DNA of 64,000 bases from Helicobacter sp. 11S02629-2 (GCF_002272875.1 NZ_MLAN01000008.1:1-64000); one strand, 5' to 3'; positions 19,134 through 30,520 are shown, counted from the stretch's first letter. Notes: a model not told the origin generated them from the sequence alone. A program made the numbers and translations.

Positions 19134-19260
19134 AACTTCTCCTCCTTTCTTAAAAATAAAGACAGATGAAAGTCTAACTAACTTTTTACCCTAATAATAT
19201 TGACAAACAAGGGCTTTTAAAGTAAGATTTAGTCTTTTTATTTCAGCCTTTATACTTTTT

Positions 19261-19337
19261 GTCAGGGTAGCTCAGCTGGTTAGAGCGCTGGTCTCATAAG
19301 CCGGAGGTCGGGAGTTCAAGTCTCCCCCTTGACACCA
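19261..19337 (+). tRNA. tRNA-Met (anticodon CAT)
   Basis: A full 77-nt cloverleaf. The acceptor GTCAGGG pairs with CCTTGAC (one G-T), the D arm is GCTCAGCTGGTTAGAGC, the anticodon loop CTCATAA gives CAT, the T arm contains GGTTC-like GAGTTCAAGTC, and the 3' CCA is encoded. It lacks the C1 mismatch of initiator tRNA, so it is an elongator-type Met tRNA; an Ile tRNA with modified CAT is possible. A TATACT -10-like box lies at 19250-19255. Confidence 0.92.
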
Positions 19338-19465
19338 ACTTCAAACACTTTATCCACAAGCTTTTATCCTAATAACAAAACTTACCTACTAAATATTTCA
19401 AGTTATAATAAGCACTTTTATATACGTTTAACGTAGTTTAGATTCCACTACATACAAGGTACCTT

Positions 19466-19666
19466 ATGGGCATGGCTTCAGTTTTGCACCTAATTTTTAG
19501 CATACTGCTTTTATACTGTGCTATCTTTGCAACCTACTGGGCTTTTAGTGCCCTTTCAAGAGATATAACCAAAAAACACCCTCCAAGAAGTAAGCGTTTT
19601 AAGATACTTAGGATAGTCTTTTTTATCTGCGTGGTACTTCTTGTGATATCTGGCTTAAAGCTTTAA
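19466..19666 (+). CDS. Small two-helix membrane protein of unknown function
   Basis: I do not recognise the family. It is a 66-residue protein with an N-terminal membrane segment (about 5-30, LHLIFSILLLYCAIFATYW), a short basic loop (KKHPPRSKRFK) and a second membrane segment to the end. The start ATG follows AAGGTACCTT; a second ATG six bases later is equally possible. It lies between tRNA-Met and the convergent ABC transporter gene, whose stop it touches. Confidence 0.6.
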   Translation: MGMASVLHLIFSILLLYCAIFATYWAFSALSRDITKKHPPRSKRFKILRIVFFICVVLLVISGLKL

Positions 19667-21195
19667 TCAAGTGCTTTAAAAAGACTTTTAGTGTAGTTAT
19701 CTTTTGGATTAGCTAGCACTTCTTTTAAGCTTCCTTGCTCTATACACCTTCCTTCAAAGATAACAGCTACGTAGTCACACATATGTGCTAGGACTTGGAG
19801 GTCATGGGTTATTAAGATATAACTTAGGCTTAGTTTTTCTTGCAAGGAGTTTAAGAGGTTTAAAGTAGTTTTTTGTACTACCTTATCAAGGGCAGAAGTA
19901 GGCTCATCAAGCACTAATATCTTTGCGCCTACAGCAAGGGCACGTGCTATGCTAACTCTTTGCCTTTCTCCTCCACTAAGCTCACTTGGGAAGCGGTTTA
20001 AAAGGCTGCTATCTAGCTCTAAAAGATTTAGCGTTTTAGTTACAGTCTGAAGTTTTTCACCCTTAGTCATAGTAGTGTTTAATAAGCCTTCACTTACTAT
20101 ATCTTTTACTCTAAGGCGAGGGTTTAAGGAGCTAAAAGGGTCTTGGAAGATTATCTGCATCTTTTTTCTTACCTCTTTTAGATATAGCTTATCTAGCTTG
20201 CCACTTTGTATTAAAGTCTTGCCAAAAACTTTTAAGCTACCTTGTGAACTCATAAGTACATTAAGCCCTAACGCAAGGGTGCTTTTTCCACTTCCACTTT
20301 GTCCAACTACGCCAAAGGTTGTGCCTTCATGCAAGGCAAGAGAAACATCACTTATGATGCTTTTAAAACGCTTTTGAAAGAAAAAGTGCTTTATAGTGCC
20401 TACGCTAAAGTCTTTTGTCTCTAAGACCTTAACTCTTTCTTGTAAGCTTTTTTCTTCTCTAACTGGCAAGTTAGAAGCATCATATAAAAGCTTCCCATAC
20501 TCACTTTTTATATCACTTAAAGAATCTACTTTTTCAACTATCTGCCCATCTTTCATGATGCACACTCTTGAGGTAAAGTGAGATAGTAACTTTAGATCAT
20601 GCGTTATAAAAAGAGTGGCTATCTCTCTTTCTTCACATATCTCTTTTAAAAGCTTTATGATTTCTAAGCTTAAGTTAGCATCAAGTGCAGTAGTTGGTTC
20701 ATCACAGATTACAAGTTTTGGGAAGTTTATAAGCCCTATGGCTAAAAGCACTCTTTGTCTTTGCCCACCACTTAGCTCGTGAGGATATCTATCAAGCAAG
20801 CTTTTATCAAGCTCTAGCCTTTTAAGTAAGGAATCTAAATCATTGCTTTTAGTTTTATGAATCTTAAGTGGCTCTAAGATCTGCTTTTTTATCTTATGGA
20901 GTGGATTAAGTGCTGATAAAGGCTCTTGAGGGATGTAAGATAGCTCTCTTCCAAGCAAACTTCTAATGCTTTTTAGTTTTAAAAGATTAGCCCCTAGGAA
21001 GTCTATCTCGCCACTTTGTATGGTGAAGTTAGATTCTAGTCTTACTATAAGTCTTGAAAGAAGGCTTTTCCCGCTTCCACTTTTGCCAACTAGCCCTAGC
21101 CTTTCTCCCTTAGAAAGACTTAAGTTTATATCTTTTAAAGCAAAGCCATTACTTGCATTTAAGTTTTTAACCTCTAAGACCATATCAGACTTCAT
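19663..21195 (-). CDS. Peptide-type ABC transporter with two fused ATPase domains
   Basis: ATP-binding protein of the oligopeptide/dipeptide/microcin C (Dpp/Opp/YejF) type with two ABC domains in one 510-residue chain. The Walker A motifs are GKSGSGKSLLSRLI (near 37) and GQSGSGKSTLALGL (near 297). The signatures are LSGGQRQRVLLAIG and LSGGERQRVSIARA, each followed by a Walker B (VICDEPTTALD and ILVLDEPTSALD). It would power uptake through membrane and binding proteins that are not in this window. It starts 18 bases after hisS and probably shares its transcript. Confidence 0.88.
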   Translation of the reverse strand: MKSDMVLEVKNLNASNGFALKDINLSLSKGERLGLVGKSGSGKSLLSRLIVRLESNFTIQSGEIDFLGANLLKLKSIRSLLGRELSYIPQEPLSALNPLHKIKKQILEPLKIHKTKSNDLDSLLKRLELDKSLLDRYPHELSGGQRQRVLLAIGLINFPKLVICDEPTTALDANLSLEIIKLLKEICEEREIATLFITHDLKLLSHFTSRVCIMKDGQIVEKVDSLSDIKSEYGKLLYDASNLPVREEKSLQERVKVLETKDFSVGTIKHFFFQKRFKSIISDVSLALHEGTTFGVVGQSGSGKSTLALGLNVLMSSQGSLKVFGKTLIQSGKLDKLYLKEVRKKMQIIFQDPFSSLNPRLRVKDIVSEGLLNTTMTKGEKLQTVTKTLNLLELDSSLLNRFPSELSGGERQRVSIARALAVGAKILVLDEPTSALDKVVQKTTLNLLNSLQEKLSLSYILITHDLQVLAHMCDYVAVIFEGRCIEQGSLKEVLANPKDNYTKSLFKALD

Positions 21196-21213
21196 AGATT
21201 ATTTACAAAAGCC

Positions 21214-22533
21214 TTAGTTTTCTTTAACTATAGAAAGGGCTGTTAAAAAGCTTATATTTTCTATCTGGTGGCCTGAAGTCATATTTTTTAAAGTTAAAGA
21301 CTTAGCATTAAACTCATTCTCGCCAATTATGGCTGCAAACTCATGACCTTTGTGATTAGCATAAGATAGTGACTTTTGGATCTTAGAAGCAGCTGGATAA
21401 ACTTCAACTGGTATCTCACTTAGTCTAAAAGCACGTGCAAGCTTATGGGCAAAGCCAAGATAGGCTTCTTTAGTAACGCATATTAGTATCCTTGCAAAAG
21501 TCCCTTGCATCTTAAGAGAATCTAACTCTAAAAGTGCAGCTATCAGCCTATCTATACCTATACTTGCACCAACCCCACTAAGACGCTCTTTACTAAAGCG
21601 ATTAGTAAGATTATCATAGCGACCACCTGAACACACACTGCCTATACTTTTTATCCTATCAAGTGTGGTTTCATAAACTATGCCAGTATAGTAGCCAAGA
21701 CCCCTAGCTATAGAAAAGTTTATACGGCACAAAGATATCTCTATATCAAGATGAGAAAGTAGGCTAAAAACTTTTTCTAAAGTCTCTATGCCATGACGTA
21801 GCTTTTCGTTATAGCCTTTTAAGTGTTCTATCTGTTTAAAAAACTCCTCATGTGTGCTAATTTGTTTTATATTAACTAGCTCTAAAAGCCTTTCTATCTT
21901 TGTTTCATCTATATCTAGCTCACTTCCTAGCTCGCTTTTTACACCTTCAAGCCCTATCTTATCAAGCTTATCTATGATTCTAAGGGCTGAGTTTACCTCA
22001 GCGATACCAAGATACTCAAAGATTCCATTTAAGATATCTCTATGGTTTATCCAGATAGTAAACTCTTCTAGATTTAGTGCGTGCATGGTTGAAAAGATTA
22101 TCTCGATTATCTCAGCATCACTTGAAAAACTTTCACTTCCAACTATATCAAAGTCACACTGGGTAAACTCTCTATAACGCCCCTTTTGTGCACGCTCGCC
22201 CCTAAAAACATTACCTATAGCAAAGCGTTTAAAGGGTAGTTGGAGTTCATTTCTATGCTGGGTTATAAAACGTGCTAGCGGTACAGTTTGGTCAAAACGC
22301 AGCGCCACGTCACGCCCACCATGATCTTTAAATCTATAAAGCTCTTTTTCTATCTCATCACTACTAAGACCTAATAAAACCTCAGAGTACTCAAGATGAG
22401 GAGTTTCTATAGGCATAAGCCCATAGCTTAAAAAGACTGAGCTAAGGGATTCTATTAGTTGCATTTTTATTAAGGCTTCATTTGGTAGTCTGTCTTTAAA
22501 ACCACTTAAGATTCTAGGTGTTACTAACATCAC
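21214..22533 (-). CDS. hisS: Histidyl-tRNA synthetase
   Basis: Class II aminoacyl-tRNA synthetase that charges tRNA-His. The 439 residues contain motif 2 ([14 protein letters not shown]), the histidine-specific motifs [12 protein letters not shown] and [12 protein letters not shown], and a C-terminal anticodon-binding domain from about residue 340. It sits between neuB (46 bases upstream) and the ABC ATPase gene on the same strand. Confidence 0.96.
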   Translation of the reverse strand: MMLVTPRILSGFKDRLPNEALIKMQLIESLSSVFLSYGLMPIETPHLEYSEVLLGLSSDEIEKELYRFKDHGGRDVALRFDQTVPLARFITQHRNELQLPFKRFAIGNVFRGERAQKGRYREFTQCDFDIVGSESFSSDAEIIEIIFSTMHALNLEEFTIWINHRDILNGIFEYLGIAEVNSALRIIDKLDKIGLEGVKSELGSELDIDETKIERLLELVNIKQISTHEEFFKQIEHLKGYNEKLRHGIETLEKVFSLLSHLDIEISLCRINFSIARGLGYYTGIVYETTLDRIKSIGSVCSGGRYDNLTNRFSKERLSGVGASIGIDRLIAALLELDSLKMQGTFARILICVTKEAYLGFAHKLARAFRLSEIPVEVYPAASKIQKSLSYANHKGHEFAAIIGENEFNAKSLTLKNMTSGHQIENISFLTALSIVKEN

Positions 22534-22579
22534 ACTCCTTTTAAGTATCGCGATATTTTAATAAAACTAGATTCTATCT

Positions 22580-23626
22580 TTATAAAACTAAATCTTTAGA
22601 TATATGAGTGTCTTTTGTTATATCAACTTTTGCTACCTTCCCAAGCAAGCCTTCAAACTCGCTAGCACTTAGTGCTCCTTTTACACGTGGGCGTTTAACC
22701 CAAATGTTATCCATGCTAAAAACTTCACCTTTTTTAATATCTTTTATGCACACACAAGTTGCAAAAGCAAAGTCTATAGTTACTTGCTCCTCTCTAGTTG
22801 CTATCTTGCTTCCACCACGCATAACAAAAACTTCCTTGCTTGCATTAACCAGCACCCTAGCGTTTTCTTCATCCATAGAGCAAACTATATCAGGGCCACT
22901 TCTAGTCATGATATCAGTAAAGTGTCTTTCAACTAGGCTTGCCCCTAGACCAAAGGCTGCTATGCAGGCGTTATTATTAAGTGTGTGATCACTTAGTCCA
23001 ACTGGCAAGTGTGGAAAAGCTTGCATCATCTCTACCATCGCCCCAAGACGCACAAGATGAGGGGGAGTTGGGTAGAGATTAGTTGTGTGCATAAGTGCTA
23101 AGTCTACGCTTTTAGATTCTATAACTTCTACGCACTTTTTTATAGAATCCATATCATTCATCCCAGTTGACACTATCATAGGTTTAGAAAAACTAGCAAT
23201 ATGTTTTATAAGTGGGTAGTTGTTCATCTCGCCACTTCCTATTTTATAAGCACACACACCCATGTCTTCTAAGCGATTAGCAGCAGCGCGACTAAAAGGA
23301 GTTGAGATAAATATCATGCCTTTAGATTCTACATACTCTTTAAGTGTGCGCTCATCTTGCAGACTTAAAGCACAGCTTTTCATTATCTCATATATGCTTT
23401 TATCACTATTACCCGGTACTACTTTAGTGGCCTCTTTACTCATCTCGTCATCTATGACATGGGTTTGATGCTTAAGCACTTCTATCCCAGCGCGTGCTGC
23501 ACTATCAACCATAAGTTTTGCTAACTCTAAGCTTCCATTATGATTAATGCCAAGTTCTGCTATAACTAAAGGTGGCTCGCTTTTATCTATAATCCTAGTT
23601 TTATGTGCAGTTTTTAAAGTTAACAT
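22580..23626 (-). CDS. neuB: Sialic acid synthase
   Basis: Condenses N-acetylmannosamine with phosphoenolpyruvate to N-acetylneuraminate (or a related nonulosonate). The 348 residues show the NeuB barrel ([43 protein letters not shown]-like [38 protein letters not shown]). A C-terminal SAF/antifreeze-like domain begins near residue 285. The sequence resembles Campylobacter jejuni NeuB1, the N-acetylneuraminate enzyme used for LOS, more than the legionaminate or pseudaminate synthases used for flagella. The ATG has AAGGAAGC before it and lies 10 bases after the GT42 gene, forming an operon. neuA and neuC are not visible. Confidence 0.92.
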   Translation of the reverse strand: MLTLKTAHKTRIIDKSEPPLVIAELGINHNGSLELAKLMVDSAARAGIEVLKHQTHVIDDEMSKEATKVVPGNSDKSIYEIMKSCALSLQDERTLKEYVESKGMIFISTPFSRAAANRLEDMGVCAYKIGSGEMNNYPLIKHIASFSKPMIVSTGMNDMDSIKKCVEVIESKSVDLALMHTTNLYPTPPHLVRLGAMVEMMQAFPHLPVGLSDHTLNNNACIAAFGLGASLVERHFTDIMTRSGPDIVCSMDEENARVLVNASKEVFVMRGGSKIATREEQVTIDFAFATCVCIKDIKKGEVFSMDNIWVKRPRVKGALSASEFEGLLGKVAKVDITKDTHISKDLVL

Positions 23627-23636
23627 ATGCTTCCTT

Positions 23637-24674
23637 TTACCTTTTTATCCCAAACTTTTTAACTATAAACTTCGCTAGCTTTTTAAAAGGACTTCTATCA
23701 CTATAGCGAAGTCTACTAGCTATATGCCATATCTTTTTAGTAGGGGTGATGTAGATTCCATGTTTAATTTTATGAATTACTTTTTTTAAAGGGCTATCTA
23801 TGTAGCTAGGTCTTGGGACATCTTTTATCCTAGTTAGAGGCTTTCTGCGATTTAAGGTTTTTTTATAGTTTATAAGGTGGCTTGCTTTCAGACTAGCTGG
23901 TGGTAGTGGCAAGTAAGCATGCAAGCTTGAAGTCTCACATATGCTATAGATTCCACCCTCTCTAGTTTCTTTTAGATGCTTTTCTTTTAAGGGCTTATTT
24001 ATCTCTAAAAACTTCTCTTTTTCTGCACACTCTGGAAGCTTAAAGTCTTGGTTAAAGTAGTCACAGCATAGCTTTAAACCTTCTAAGTCTATATAGCTTG
24101 CATGCATAGTAGTGGCGTTAGTCTTTAGGTCTGGAAGATGAAGTAAGAGATTTTCTGTAAGTTTAAAAGAGTATAAATCTTTCCCTTGATATAAGTCTAT
24201 ACCGCCAAGGTAGATATGCTTATAGCCATAAAATATAGCTGCATTAATCATGCATATCCCACTAGTTACCCTCTTATTATAAGTGCTTATATTATGCTTT
24301 GCATGCTCTAAAATATAAGGCATTTGTTTGATTAGATCATAAAAAAGGAAGTAGTCTTTTATATCTTTTTCATCTTCATAATGAGTTTTATAGATATCTT
24401 CATAAGGCATACACTTCATGAAGTATTTTATATCATATTCGCGTTTTGTATTTAACTTCTTATAGATGTTAAATAGTATAGATGAAAGATGTGTGGCTGC
24501 AAAAAAGACCATGTCGACTTTTTTACCAAGACAGTAACGCTCTTCTAAAAAGAACTGATTAACACGAAACACATCATAGTCTTTAGGCAGTAAGCTATAG
24601 TTAATATTTTTAGTGCTAGTGCCATTACCTAAGATAACAACACTGTCACTTTTTCTTTCAAAATCCAAACGCAC
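23637..24674 (-). CDS. GT42 sialyltransferase (CstI/CstII-like)
   Basis: Transfers sialic acid from CMP-Neu5Ac to LOS or LPS galactose in the GT42 family of Campylobacter CstI/CstII. The N-terminal nucleotide-binding segment [69 protein letters not shown] and the His-bearing [12 protein letters not shown] follow the CstII motifs closely. The last 90 residues are basic and probably attach it to the membrane. It is 345 residues, longer than CstII because of a middle insert and the tail. It heads an operon with neuB. A 13-T tract 110 bases upstream could vary its expression. Linkage (2,3 or 2,8) cannot be predicted. Confidence 0.88.
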   Translation of the reverse strand: MRLDFERKSDSVVILGNGTSTKNINYSLLPKDYDVFRVNQFFLEERYCLGKKVDMVFFAATHLSSILFNIYKKLNTKREYDIKYFMKCMPYEDIYKTHYEDEKDIKDYFLFYDLIKQMPYILEHAKHNISTYNKRVTSGICMINAAIFYGYKHIYLGGIDLYQGKDLYSFKLTENLLLHLPDLKTNATTMHASYIDLEGLKLCCDYFNQDFKLPECAEKEKFLEINKPLKEKHLKETREGGIYSICETSSLHAYLPLPPASLKASHLINYKKTLNRRKPLTRIKDVPRPSYIDSPLKKVIHKIKHGIYITPTKKIWHIASRLRYSDRSPFKKLAKFIVKKFGIKR

Positions 24675-24783
24675 CCCTTTAACTTATATGTCACACTTTT
24701 TAGTATTTAATTTTTCACATCTAGGAAGGTATTGTAATATGTGAATAAATATTCATATTTTTAAATATACAGATTATATTCTG

Positions 24784-24796
24784 TTTTTTTTTTTTT
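24784..24796. repeat. 13-base T homopolymer upstream of the GT42 gene
   Basis: An uninterrupted run of 13 T on the + strand, read as poly-A in the direction of the GT42 gene and about 110 bases before its start. Homopolymers of this length change length by slippage in Helicobacter and can alter promoter spacing. Confidence 0.85.
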
Positions 24797-25119
24797 GGAT
24801 TTTTGGGATTATTTTTTAAGATTTAAGATAAAAAATGTAAAGATTAAATCGCTTATAGAATCAAGTTAATAAAATAGATTCTATAAAACTTACTTGTTTT
24901 TAAAATATCTAATTGCCATGTTGAAAACTAAACCTTCTCCTAGCAATAATGCACTACTAAATAAATCACACATCTTTTACCAAAAAGCACTATACAATCA
25001 TATGACAATATAAACAAGACAGTGTTATAGCGTTATAGCAAAAAGGAGAAATAGCCTTTGATGTCTTTTTTGGTGCGTCTACATACTTAAAACTGCCATA
25101 TTACAGTCTTACACACCTA

Positions 25120-25150
25120 AAGGCACTAAAGTGGAAGCTTTTAGTGCCTT
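25120..25150. terminator. 11-bp stem-loop next to the D-lactate dehydrogenase-like gene
   Basis: AAGGCACTAAA pairs perfectly with TTTAGTGCCTT around a 9-base loop, followed on the + strand by GTTTTGTTT. It sits 15 bases beyond the stop of the leftward oxidoreductase gene. The T-rich flank lies on the + side, so it would end rightward transcription best, although no rightward gene is seen here. Confidence 0.6.
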
Positions 25151-25165
25151 GTTTTGTTTAAAGCT

Positions 25166-27991
25166 TTAAGACTTAAGGTGAGTTACCTCATCTACAAGGT
25201 AAGCTATGCTTTGCCAGCTTACTTCACTAGCTGCACTTAGCCCTATCTCGCAAGTTGAAGATGACCCAAATCCTCTCTTTATCCTTCCTTCATAGAACTT
25301 TTTAAAGCCAGTAAGTGAAGACTTATTAAGCTCAGGAGTATTAAAGCCCTTATCTCCTGCAAAACCACAGCAGCCAAGATCAGGCTTAACTATAATCTTA
25401 CCAGTAGTACAAAGCCTAGCAAGATCTAACATTTTGTTTTGTGCTTTGTTTTTCTTTAAAGAACACATAGTATAAACCCCAATGTCTTCATTAGTAGGTC
25501 TAAACTCTAGCTTTGGACTAAGCTCTTTATATATGAAAAATGGCAAGTCATAAACTTTTAGATGAGTGTTTTTTAGCTCATGTACAAGATGGGCTGAACA
25601 AGCACTGTGATCTAGCACTATAGGTATCCTTCCATCATCGCTAATCTTTGTTAGGATGTCAAAAAGCCTTTTTGTATTTTGTGCATGTAGCTCTGGGTAG
25701 CTAACAAAAGGCTTACCACAGCACATATTTTCTAACTCTGGTGGATAGACTATCTCAACACCTGCTTTGTTGCAAAGTGAGATAAAGACTTCTTGTATGC
25801 TTCTTTTATCATGCTGTAAATTTGAAGGCTTAAAGCCACGATTTATACAAGTCGTAAAGTAGATAACTTTAGAATCTGAAACTGTGCTATGTGCTTTTGT
25901 AGGGTCAAAGTCATTAGCCAAAGGCATATAGTTAGGTATATAAGGAATCATAGAGAAAGTATTTTTCACTTTCAAGCTAGTTTGTGACATAAACTTTTGA
26001 CTAAAAACTGCAGTCATAGCCCTAGTAGCTTTTAAGCCAAAACGCATAAAGGTGATAGTCTTATCTAAGTTATGCAACACACCTGCAGCGATTTTTGCAT
26101 TCTTTTTATCTTTTTCTTGACGCAAGTGTATAGCGATTTGTGCTGTGTCTATCTCTAGTGGACACAAGCTTTCACACTGGGAGCAAGCCGCACAAGTAAC
26201 TTCACCAAGATACTCGTACTCTTTTTTTAGCTGGCGTGCTAGCTTTAAGCTTTCAGCATCAGTTTTAGAACTTAGTCTTGCTATCTCTCTAGTAACAGTT
26301 ATCCTTTCTCTTGGAGTTAGAGTTAGGTCTCTACTTGGGCAGACTTTCTCACAAAATCCACACTCCATACACTTATCTATATACTCTTGTACACTATACA
26401 TCTCTTTAAGATTTTTCATATAGATATTTGGATCATCACAGATCATAACATCTGGGTTAAGTAAAGTTTTTGGATCAAAGATAGCTTTTATAAGTTTGTT
26501 TATCTCATAAGCATCTTTACCCCACTCTAACTCAACAAAAGGTGCTACCATCCTACCAGTACCATGCTCTGCTTTTATGCTTCCATGCATCCTAGCTACT
26601 TCGTGTGCCATCTCATCTATCAAAGCACCATAAGCAGTTTTTTGCTTTTCATCAGTTAGGTTTGGTGTGATAACAAAGTGTATATTCCCCGCTAAAACGT
26701 GGCCAAAGATGATACCTACAAAGTCATACTTTTTGAAAAGACTTTGTATGAAGGCAACCCCCTCTCCAAAGTTATCTATCTCAAAGCAAACATCTTCAAC
26801 AACAACAGTAGTATTAGTTGGTCTTGTAGCACCAGCAAGAGGTAAGATTCCTTGTCTTATCCTCCACCACTGGTTGTATTCATTAGCATCAAAACTGTAC
26901 TGTGCTTCTAAAGACATCTTAGTAACAGCAAGTTTATCTTTTATAAAAGCAAGGTTTTTGTTTAGGGTTTCTGTATCTGGAGATTCAAGCTGTATAAGTA
27001 TACAAGCTGTATCTTCTTTTATCTGATGTATAACACTTGGCATACCTTCTATATTTTGAACTGACTTTAATGAATAGTAGTCCATAATCTCAGCACTACT
27101 TATGATGTCTTGGTTCTCAGCTAGAATCTTAACAGCTACTGAGGCTTCAGCTATATTTGGATAGAACAAAAGTCCACAAGCTTTATGTTCATAGTCATCA
27201 ACTATCTCTAACTTAACAGAACTTAAAAAGCCTAGTGTTCCTTCACTTCCAACTATTAAGTGATTAAATATATCTCTAATATCACTAAAGTCGACTAATG
27301 CATTAATAGCATAACCTGTTGTGTTTTTAATCTTGTATTTTCTTTTTATAAGAGCTACTAGCTCAGGGTTAGCCATGACCTTATTTCTTAGATCCATGAT
27401 GGCATCTACCATATCTTTATGAGAGTACAAAAAGCTTTTAAAACTTGCATCATCTCCAGTATCTACTAAGGTTCCATCTTGCAATATAACCCTTACAGAC
27501 TTAACAGTATGATAGGTGTTTTGTTTTACGCCACAGCACATACCACTTGAGTTATTATTAACTATCCCGCCAATTCTAGCAGTTGCTATGGTTGCTGGGT
27601 CTGGGCCGATTTTCTTTCTTAGTGGTTTTAAGACAGCATTTGCATCACTCCCTATAACCCCACAAGATAGCTTGATATGATCTTCTTTTACATCTATACC
27701 CTGCCAATTATGCGCATGGGAAACTAGCACTAGAATCTTATCTGTACAAGTCTGCCCGCTTAATGAGCTTCCTGAGGCTTTGAAAGTTACACCTAGCTCA
27801 TATTTTTCACTTAGGGCAAAAATCTTTTTTATCTCATCTTCACTAATTGCTTTTATGACTAACTCAGGTACATATCTATAGCCGGAGGCATCTGTACCAT
27901 AAGCAAAACGACGCAAATAATCATTATAGATTCTGTCGTCTAAAAAAGTTTTAGCTTCTTGGTAGAACAATTCGTACTTATTTTGTGACAT
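25166..27991 (-). CDS. FAD and Fe-S D-lactate dehydrogenase-like oxidoreductase
   Basis: Large respiratory-type enzyme combining a GlcD-like flavin domain with a GlpC-like iron-sulfur domain, as in the NAD-independent D-lactate dehydrogenase of Helicobacter and Campylobacter. The FAD-binding part covers about residues 30-240 (GSSLSGQTCTDKILV, GIVNNNSSGMCCG) and the FAD-oxidase C domain about 260-520. Two 4Fe-4S motifs, CMECGFCEKVCPS and CAACSQCESLCP, lie near 540-630. Two CCG-type cysteine motifs (NMCCGKPF and LGCCGFAGDKG) are in the last 220 residues. An upstream in-frame GTG/ATG would add 10 residues; AAGGAAGA just before 27991 selects this start. The substrate is inferred to be D-lactate. 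Confidence 0.88.
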   Translation of the reverse strand: MSQNKYELFYQEAKTFLDDRIYNDYLRRFAYGTDASGYRYVPELVIKAISEDEIKKIFALSEKYELGVTFKASGSSLSGQTCTDKILVLVSHAHNWQGIDVKEDHIKLSCGVIGSDANAVLKPLRKKIGPDPATIATARIGGIVNNNSSGMCCGVKQNTYHTVKSVRVILQDGTLVDTGDDASFKSFLYSHKDMVDAIMDLRNKVMANPELVALIKRKYKIKNTTGYAINALVDFSDIRDIFNHLIVGSEGTLGFLSSVKLEIVDDYEHKACGLLFYPNIAEASVAVKILAENQDIISSAEIMDYYSLKSVQNIEGMPSVIHQIKEDTACILIQLESPDTETLNKNLAFIKDKLAVTKMSLEAQYSFDANEYNQWWRIRQGILPLAGATRPTNTTVVVEDVCFEIDNFGEGVAFIQSLFKKYDFVGIIFGHVLAGNIHFVITPNLTDEKQKTAYGALIDEMAHEVARMHGSIKAEHGTGRMVAPFVELEWGKDAYEINKLIKAIFDPKTLLNPDVMICDDPNIYMKNLKEMYSVQEYIDKCMECGFCEKVCPSRDLTLTPRERITVTREIARLSSKTDAESLKLARQLKKEYEYLGEVTCAACSQCESLCPLEIDTAQIAIHLRQEKDKKNAKIAAGVLHNLDKTITFMRFGLKATRAMTAVFSQKFMSQTSLKVKNTFSMIPYIPNYMPLANDFDPTKAHSTVSDSKVIYFTTCINRGFKPSNLQHDKRSIQEVFISLCNKAGVEIVYPPELENMCCGKPFVSYPELHAQNTKRLFDILTKISDDGRIPIVLDHSACSAHLVHELKNTHLKVYDLPFFIYKELSPKLEFRPTNEDIGVYTMCSLKKNKAQNKMLDLARLCTTGKIIVKPDLGCCGFAGDKGFNTPELNKSSLTGFKKFYEGRIKRGFGSSSTCEIGLSAASEVSWQSIAYLVDEVTHLKS

Positions 27992-28070
27992 ATATCTTCC
28001 TTTCTGTATACTTACACACACAACAAATAGCTAACAAAATAAAGCGTCATCAATAATAGCACTAATTGCT

Positions 28071-30515
28071 TTAAACGACAAAATTAACTATCTTATCTTG
28101 TACGAAAATCTCTTTTTTAATCTCATTAGTTAACCATTTTGAAACAACTTCTTTAGCATCTTTTAAAACTTCATCTTTTAGGCTTCCTTGCGGCTTCTCT
28201 AAAGTGCCCCTCTGTTTGCCATTTACACTTACAGCATAAGTCACGCTATCTTTTTGTAAAGCTTCTTTACACACTTCTAGTTTTGTAAGATTTTTTAAGT
28301 TAAAAAGTTTTTCACTTAACTCCCAAGCAATGTGAGGCACAAAAGGCTCTAAGATATTTAAAAGTACATAGTAGCCTTCAGTAAAAACTTCATCATTATC
28401 TTGAGCATTAAGTGCATTATGTGCCTCCATACAAGCGGCAATTATTACATTAAATGGATAGCCAGTTATCTCCTCACTAAAGATAGCATAGTGTTTTTGT
28501 AAGGCTTCATAGACTTTAAGGCGTGCTAGCTTTGCTTCTTTGCTAAGGCTTGCTTGATTTATACTTGGCAGGGTTTTATGTTTTACTCTTATACTTTTAT
28601 CCCAAAGTCTATTTAAAAACTTAAAGCTACCATTAACCCCATCATCATTCCACTCTAGGGCATAAGTTGGAGGTGCAGCAAAAAGGGTAAAAAGTCTAGC
28701 AGTATCTGCAGAGTACTGCTTCATTAAGCTATTTGGCTCAACTACATTGCCCTTAGACTTACTCATTTTAGCGCCTTCTTTTAAAACCATACCTTGTGTT
28801 AATAGATGAGAAAAAGGCTCACTGCTTTTTATATAACCAAGATCTCTTAAAACTTTAGTAAAGAATCTTGCATAAAGTAAGTGAAGTATGGCGTGTTCAA
28901 TCCCACCAATATACTCATCTACATCCATCCAGTACTTAAGACTTGCCTCATCAAAAGCACTTTCTTTTCTTTTTTCTGGTGGGGTTGTGTATCTTAAAAA
29001 ATACCAGCTAGATTCCACAAAAGTATCCATGGTATCAGTTTCACGCAGTGCTTTTCCTCCACACTTTGGGCAAGTTGTATACTTCCAAGTAGGGTGCTTA
29101 TCAAGAGGATTTCCTTCTCCATCAATGACTACATCATCAGGCAATGTAACTGGCAGTCTAGTCTCACTTACTACGCCACACTTTTCACAGTGTACTAGCG
29201 GTATAGGTGCTCCCCAGTAGCGTTGTCTTGATATACCCCAGTCTTTAAGGCGGTAGTTTGTAACGCCCTTGCCAAGCCCTTCTTTTTCAAAATAACTTAT
29301 GATACTAGCCCTAGCAGTAGTACTATCTAAGCCACTAAACTCTTTGCTATCAGTTAAGATTCCATCTTCTGTAAAAACGCCTTCTGCAAAGCTTTTAGTC
29401 TTAGGGTCTAAAATCACTTTTTTTATAGGAAGCTTATATTTTAAAGCAAACTCATAGTCACGCTCATCATGGGCTGGCACGCTCATAACCGCTCCACTAC
29501 CATAGTCCATCAAAACGAAGTTTGCAACCCATATAGGAAGCCTTTCTCCAGTTAAAGGATGGATGGCATATAGTGGCAAAGCTATACCTACTTTTTCTTC
29601 TTTTTGGGAATCTTTTGCATTAAGATTTTGCATATCAGTTATTAGGCTCTTAGTTTTAGAATCTAGTGTATTAGAATCTAAAAGCTTTTTAACTATAGGA
29701 TGAGTGCTAGCTAAAGCACAGTAGCTTACGCCAAAGATAGTATCAGGACGCGTAGTATAAACACTAAAAGATGTTATATCACCGCCTAAAAGACTTTTAG
29801 AATCTTCACTTAACTTAAAATCAAACTCTAGCCCTTTAGACTTTCCTATCCAGTTTTTTTGCATAAGGATTACTTGACTAGGCCACTTTCCTTCCAATGT
29901 ATCAAGATCAGCTAAAAGCTCTTCTGCATAGTCAGTTATCTTAAGATAGTACTGATACATCTCTTTTTGTACTACTTCTGTGTCACAACGCCAGCATTTC
30001 TTTTCTATCACTTGCTCATTTGCTAGTACTGTTAGGTCGTTAGGACACCAGTTAAGATAGGCTTTTTTTCTATAAACTAGTCCTTTCTCCCACATCTTAA
30101 TAAAAAACTCTTGCTCAAACTTTGTGTACTCAGGATCACAAGTAGCAAGTTTTCTAGCTTTAGAAAAACTAAGCCCTAAGCTATCAAGCTCTTTACTCAT
30201 AGTGTCCATATTTTCATAAGTCCACTTTTTAGGATGCACTTTATGCTTTATAGCGGCATTTTCTGCGGGCATACCAAAGGCATCATAGCCTATAGGATTA
30301 AGCACATTAAAACCTTGCATCCTATAAAAACGCGCCATAGCATCACTTATACAGTAGTTTCTAACATGTCCCATATGAAGTGCCCCACTAGGGTAAGGAA
30401 ACATCGCTAGGATATATTTTTTAGGGAGGCTAAAGTCGCTTTTTGGCTCATAGTAGCCCTTTTCATCCCATATCTTTTGCCACTTTTGTTCTATACTTGG
30501 GTTATATCTTTCCAT
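28071..30515 (-). CDS. leuS: Leucyl-tRNA synthetase
   Basis: Class I synthetase for tRNA-Leu. The 814 residues contain the HIGH-type motif [15 protein letters not shown] near residue 40 and the KMSKS loop [12 protein letters not shown] near 580. Between them is an editing (CP1) domain with [17 protein letters not shown] zinc-type Cys cluster (CEKCG and CPKCGG) is seen around 430-470. It lies five bases from glcD in a leftward gene run. Confidence 0.97.
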   Translation of the reverse strand: MERYNPSIEQKWQKIWDEKGYYEPKSDFSLPKKYILAMFPYPSGALHMGHVRNYCISDAMARFYRMQGFNVLNPIGYDAFGMPAENAAIKHKVHPKKWTYENMDTMSKELDSLGLSFSKARKLATCDPEYTKFEQEFFIKMWEKGLVYRKKAYLNWCPNDLTVLANEQVIEKKCWRCDTEVVQKEMYQYYLKITDYAEELLADLDTLEGKWPSQVILMQKNWIGKSKGLEFDFKLSEDSKSLLGGDITSFSVYTTRPDTIFGVSYCALASTHPIVKKLLDSNTLDSKTKSLITDMQNLNAKDSQKEEKVGIALPLYAIHPLTGERLPIWVANFVLMDYGSGAVMSVPAHDERDYEFALKYKLPIKKVILDPKTKSFAEGVFTEDGILTDSKEFSGLDSTTARASIISYFEKEGLGKGVTNYRLKDWGISRQRYWGAPIPLVHCEKCGVVSETRLPVTLPDDVVIDGEGNPLDKHPTWKYTTCPKCGGKALRETDTMDTFVESSWYFLRYTTPPEKRKESAFDEASLKYWMDVDEYIGGIEHAILHLLYARFFTKVLRDLGYIKSSEPFSHLLTQGMVLKEGAKMSKSKGNVVEPNSLMKQYSADTARLFTLFAAPPTYALEWNDDGVNGSFKFLNRLWDKSIRVKHKTLPSINQASLSKEAKLARLKVYEALQKHYAIFSEEITGYPFNVIIAACMEAHNALNAQDNDEVFTEGYYVLLNILEPFVPHIAWELSEKLFNLKNLTKLEVCKEALQKDSVTYAVSVNGKQRGTLEKPQGSLKDEVLKDAKEVVSKWLTNEIKKEIFVQDKIVNFVV

Positions 30516-30520
30516 TCTTT

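Larger units (their letters stand above)
24675..25165. other. Intergenic region upstream of the sialyltransferase gene
   Basis: No supported reading frame. It holds a 13-T homopolymer (24784-24796), an inverted repeat TATAGAATC/GATTCTATA around 24856-24888, and a strong hairpin at 25120-25150. Very short frames (for example 31 codons from about 24919) have no ribosome binding site. The promoter of the leftward sialyltransferase-neuB operon is expected here. Confidence 0.5.

Noticed and set aside
24919-25014. 31-codon rightward frame in the gap before the sialyltransferase operon
   Set aside because: No ribosome binding site and no recognisable composition; kept only as part of the intergenic note.
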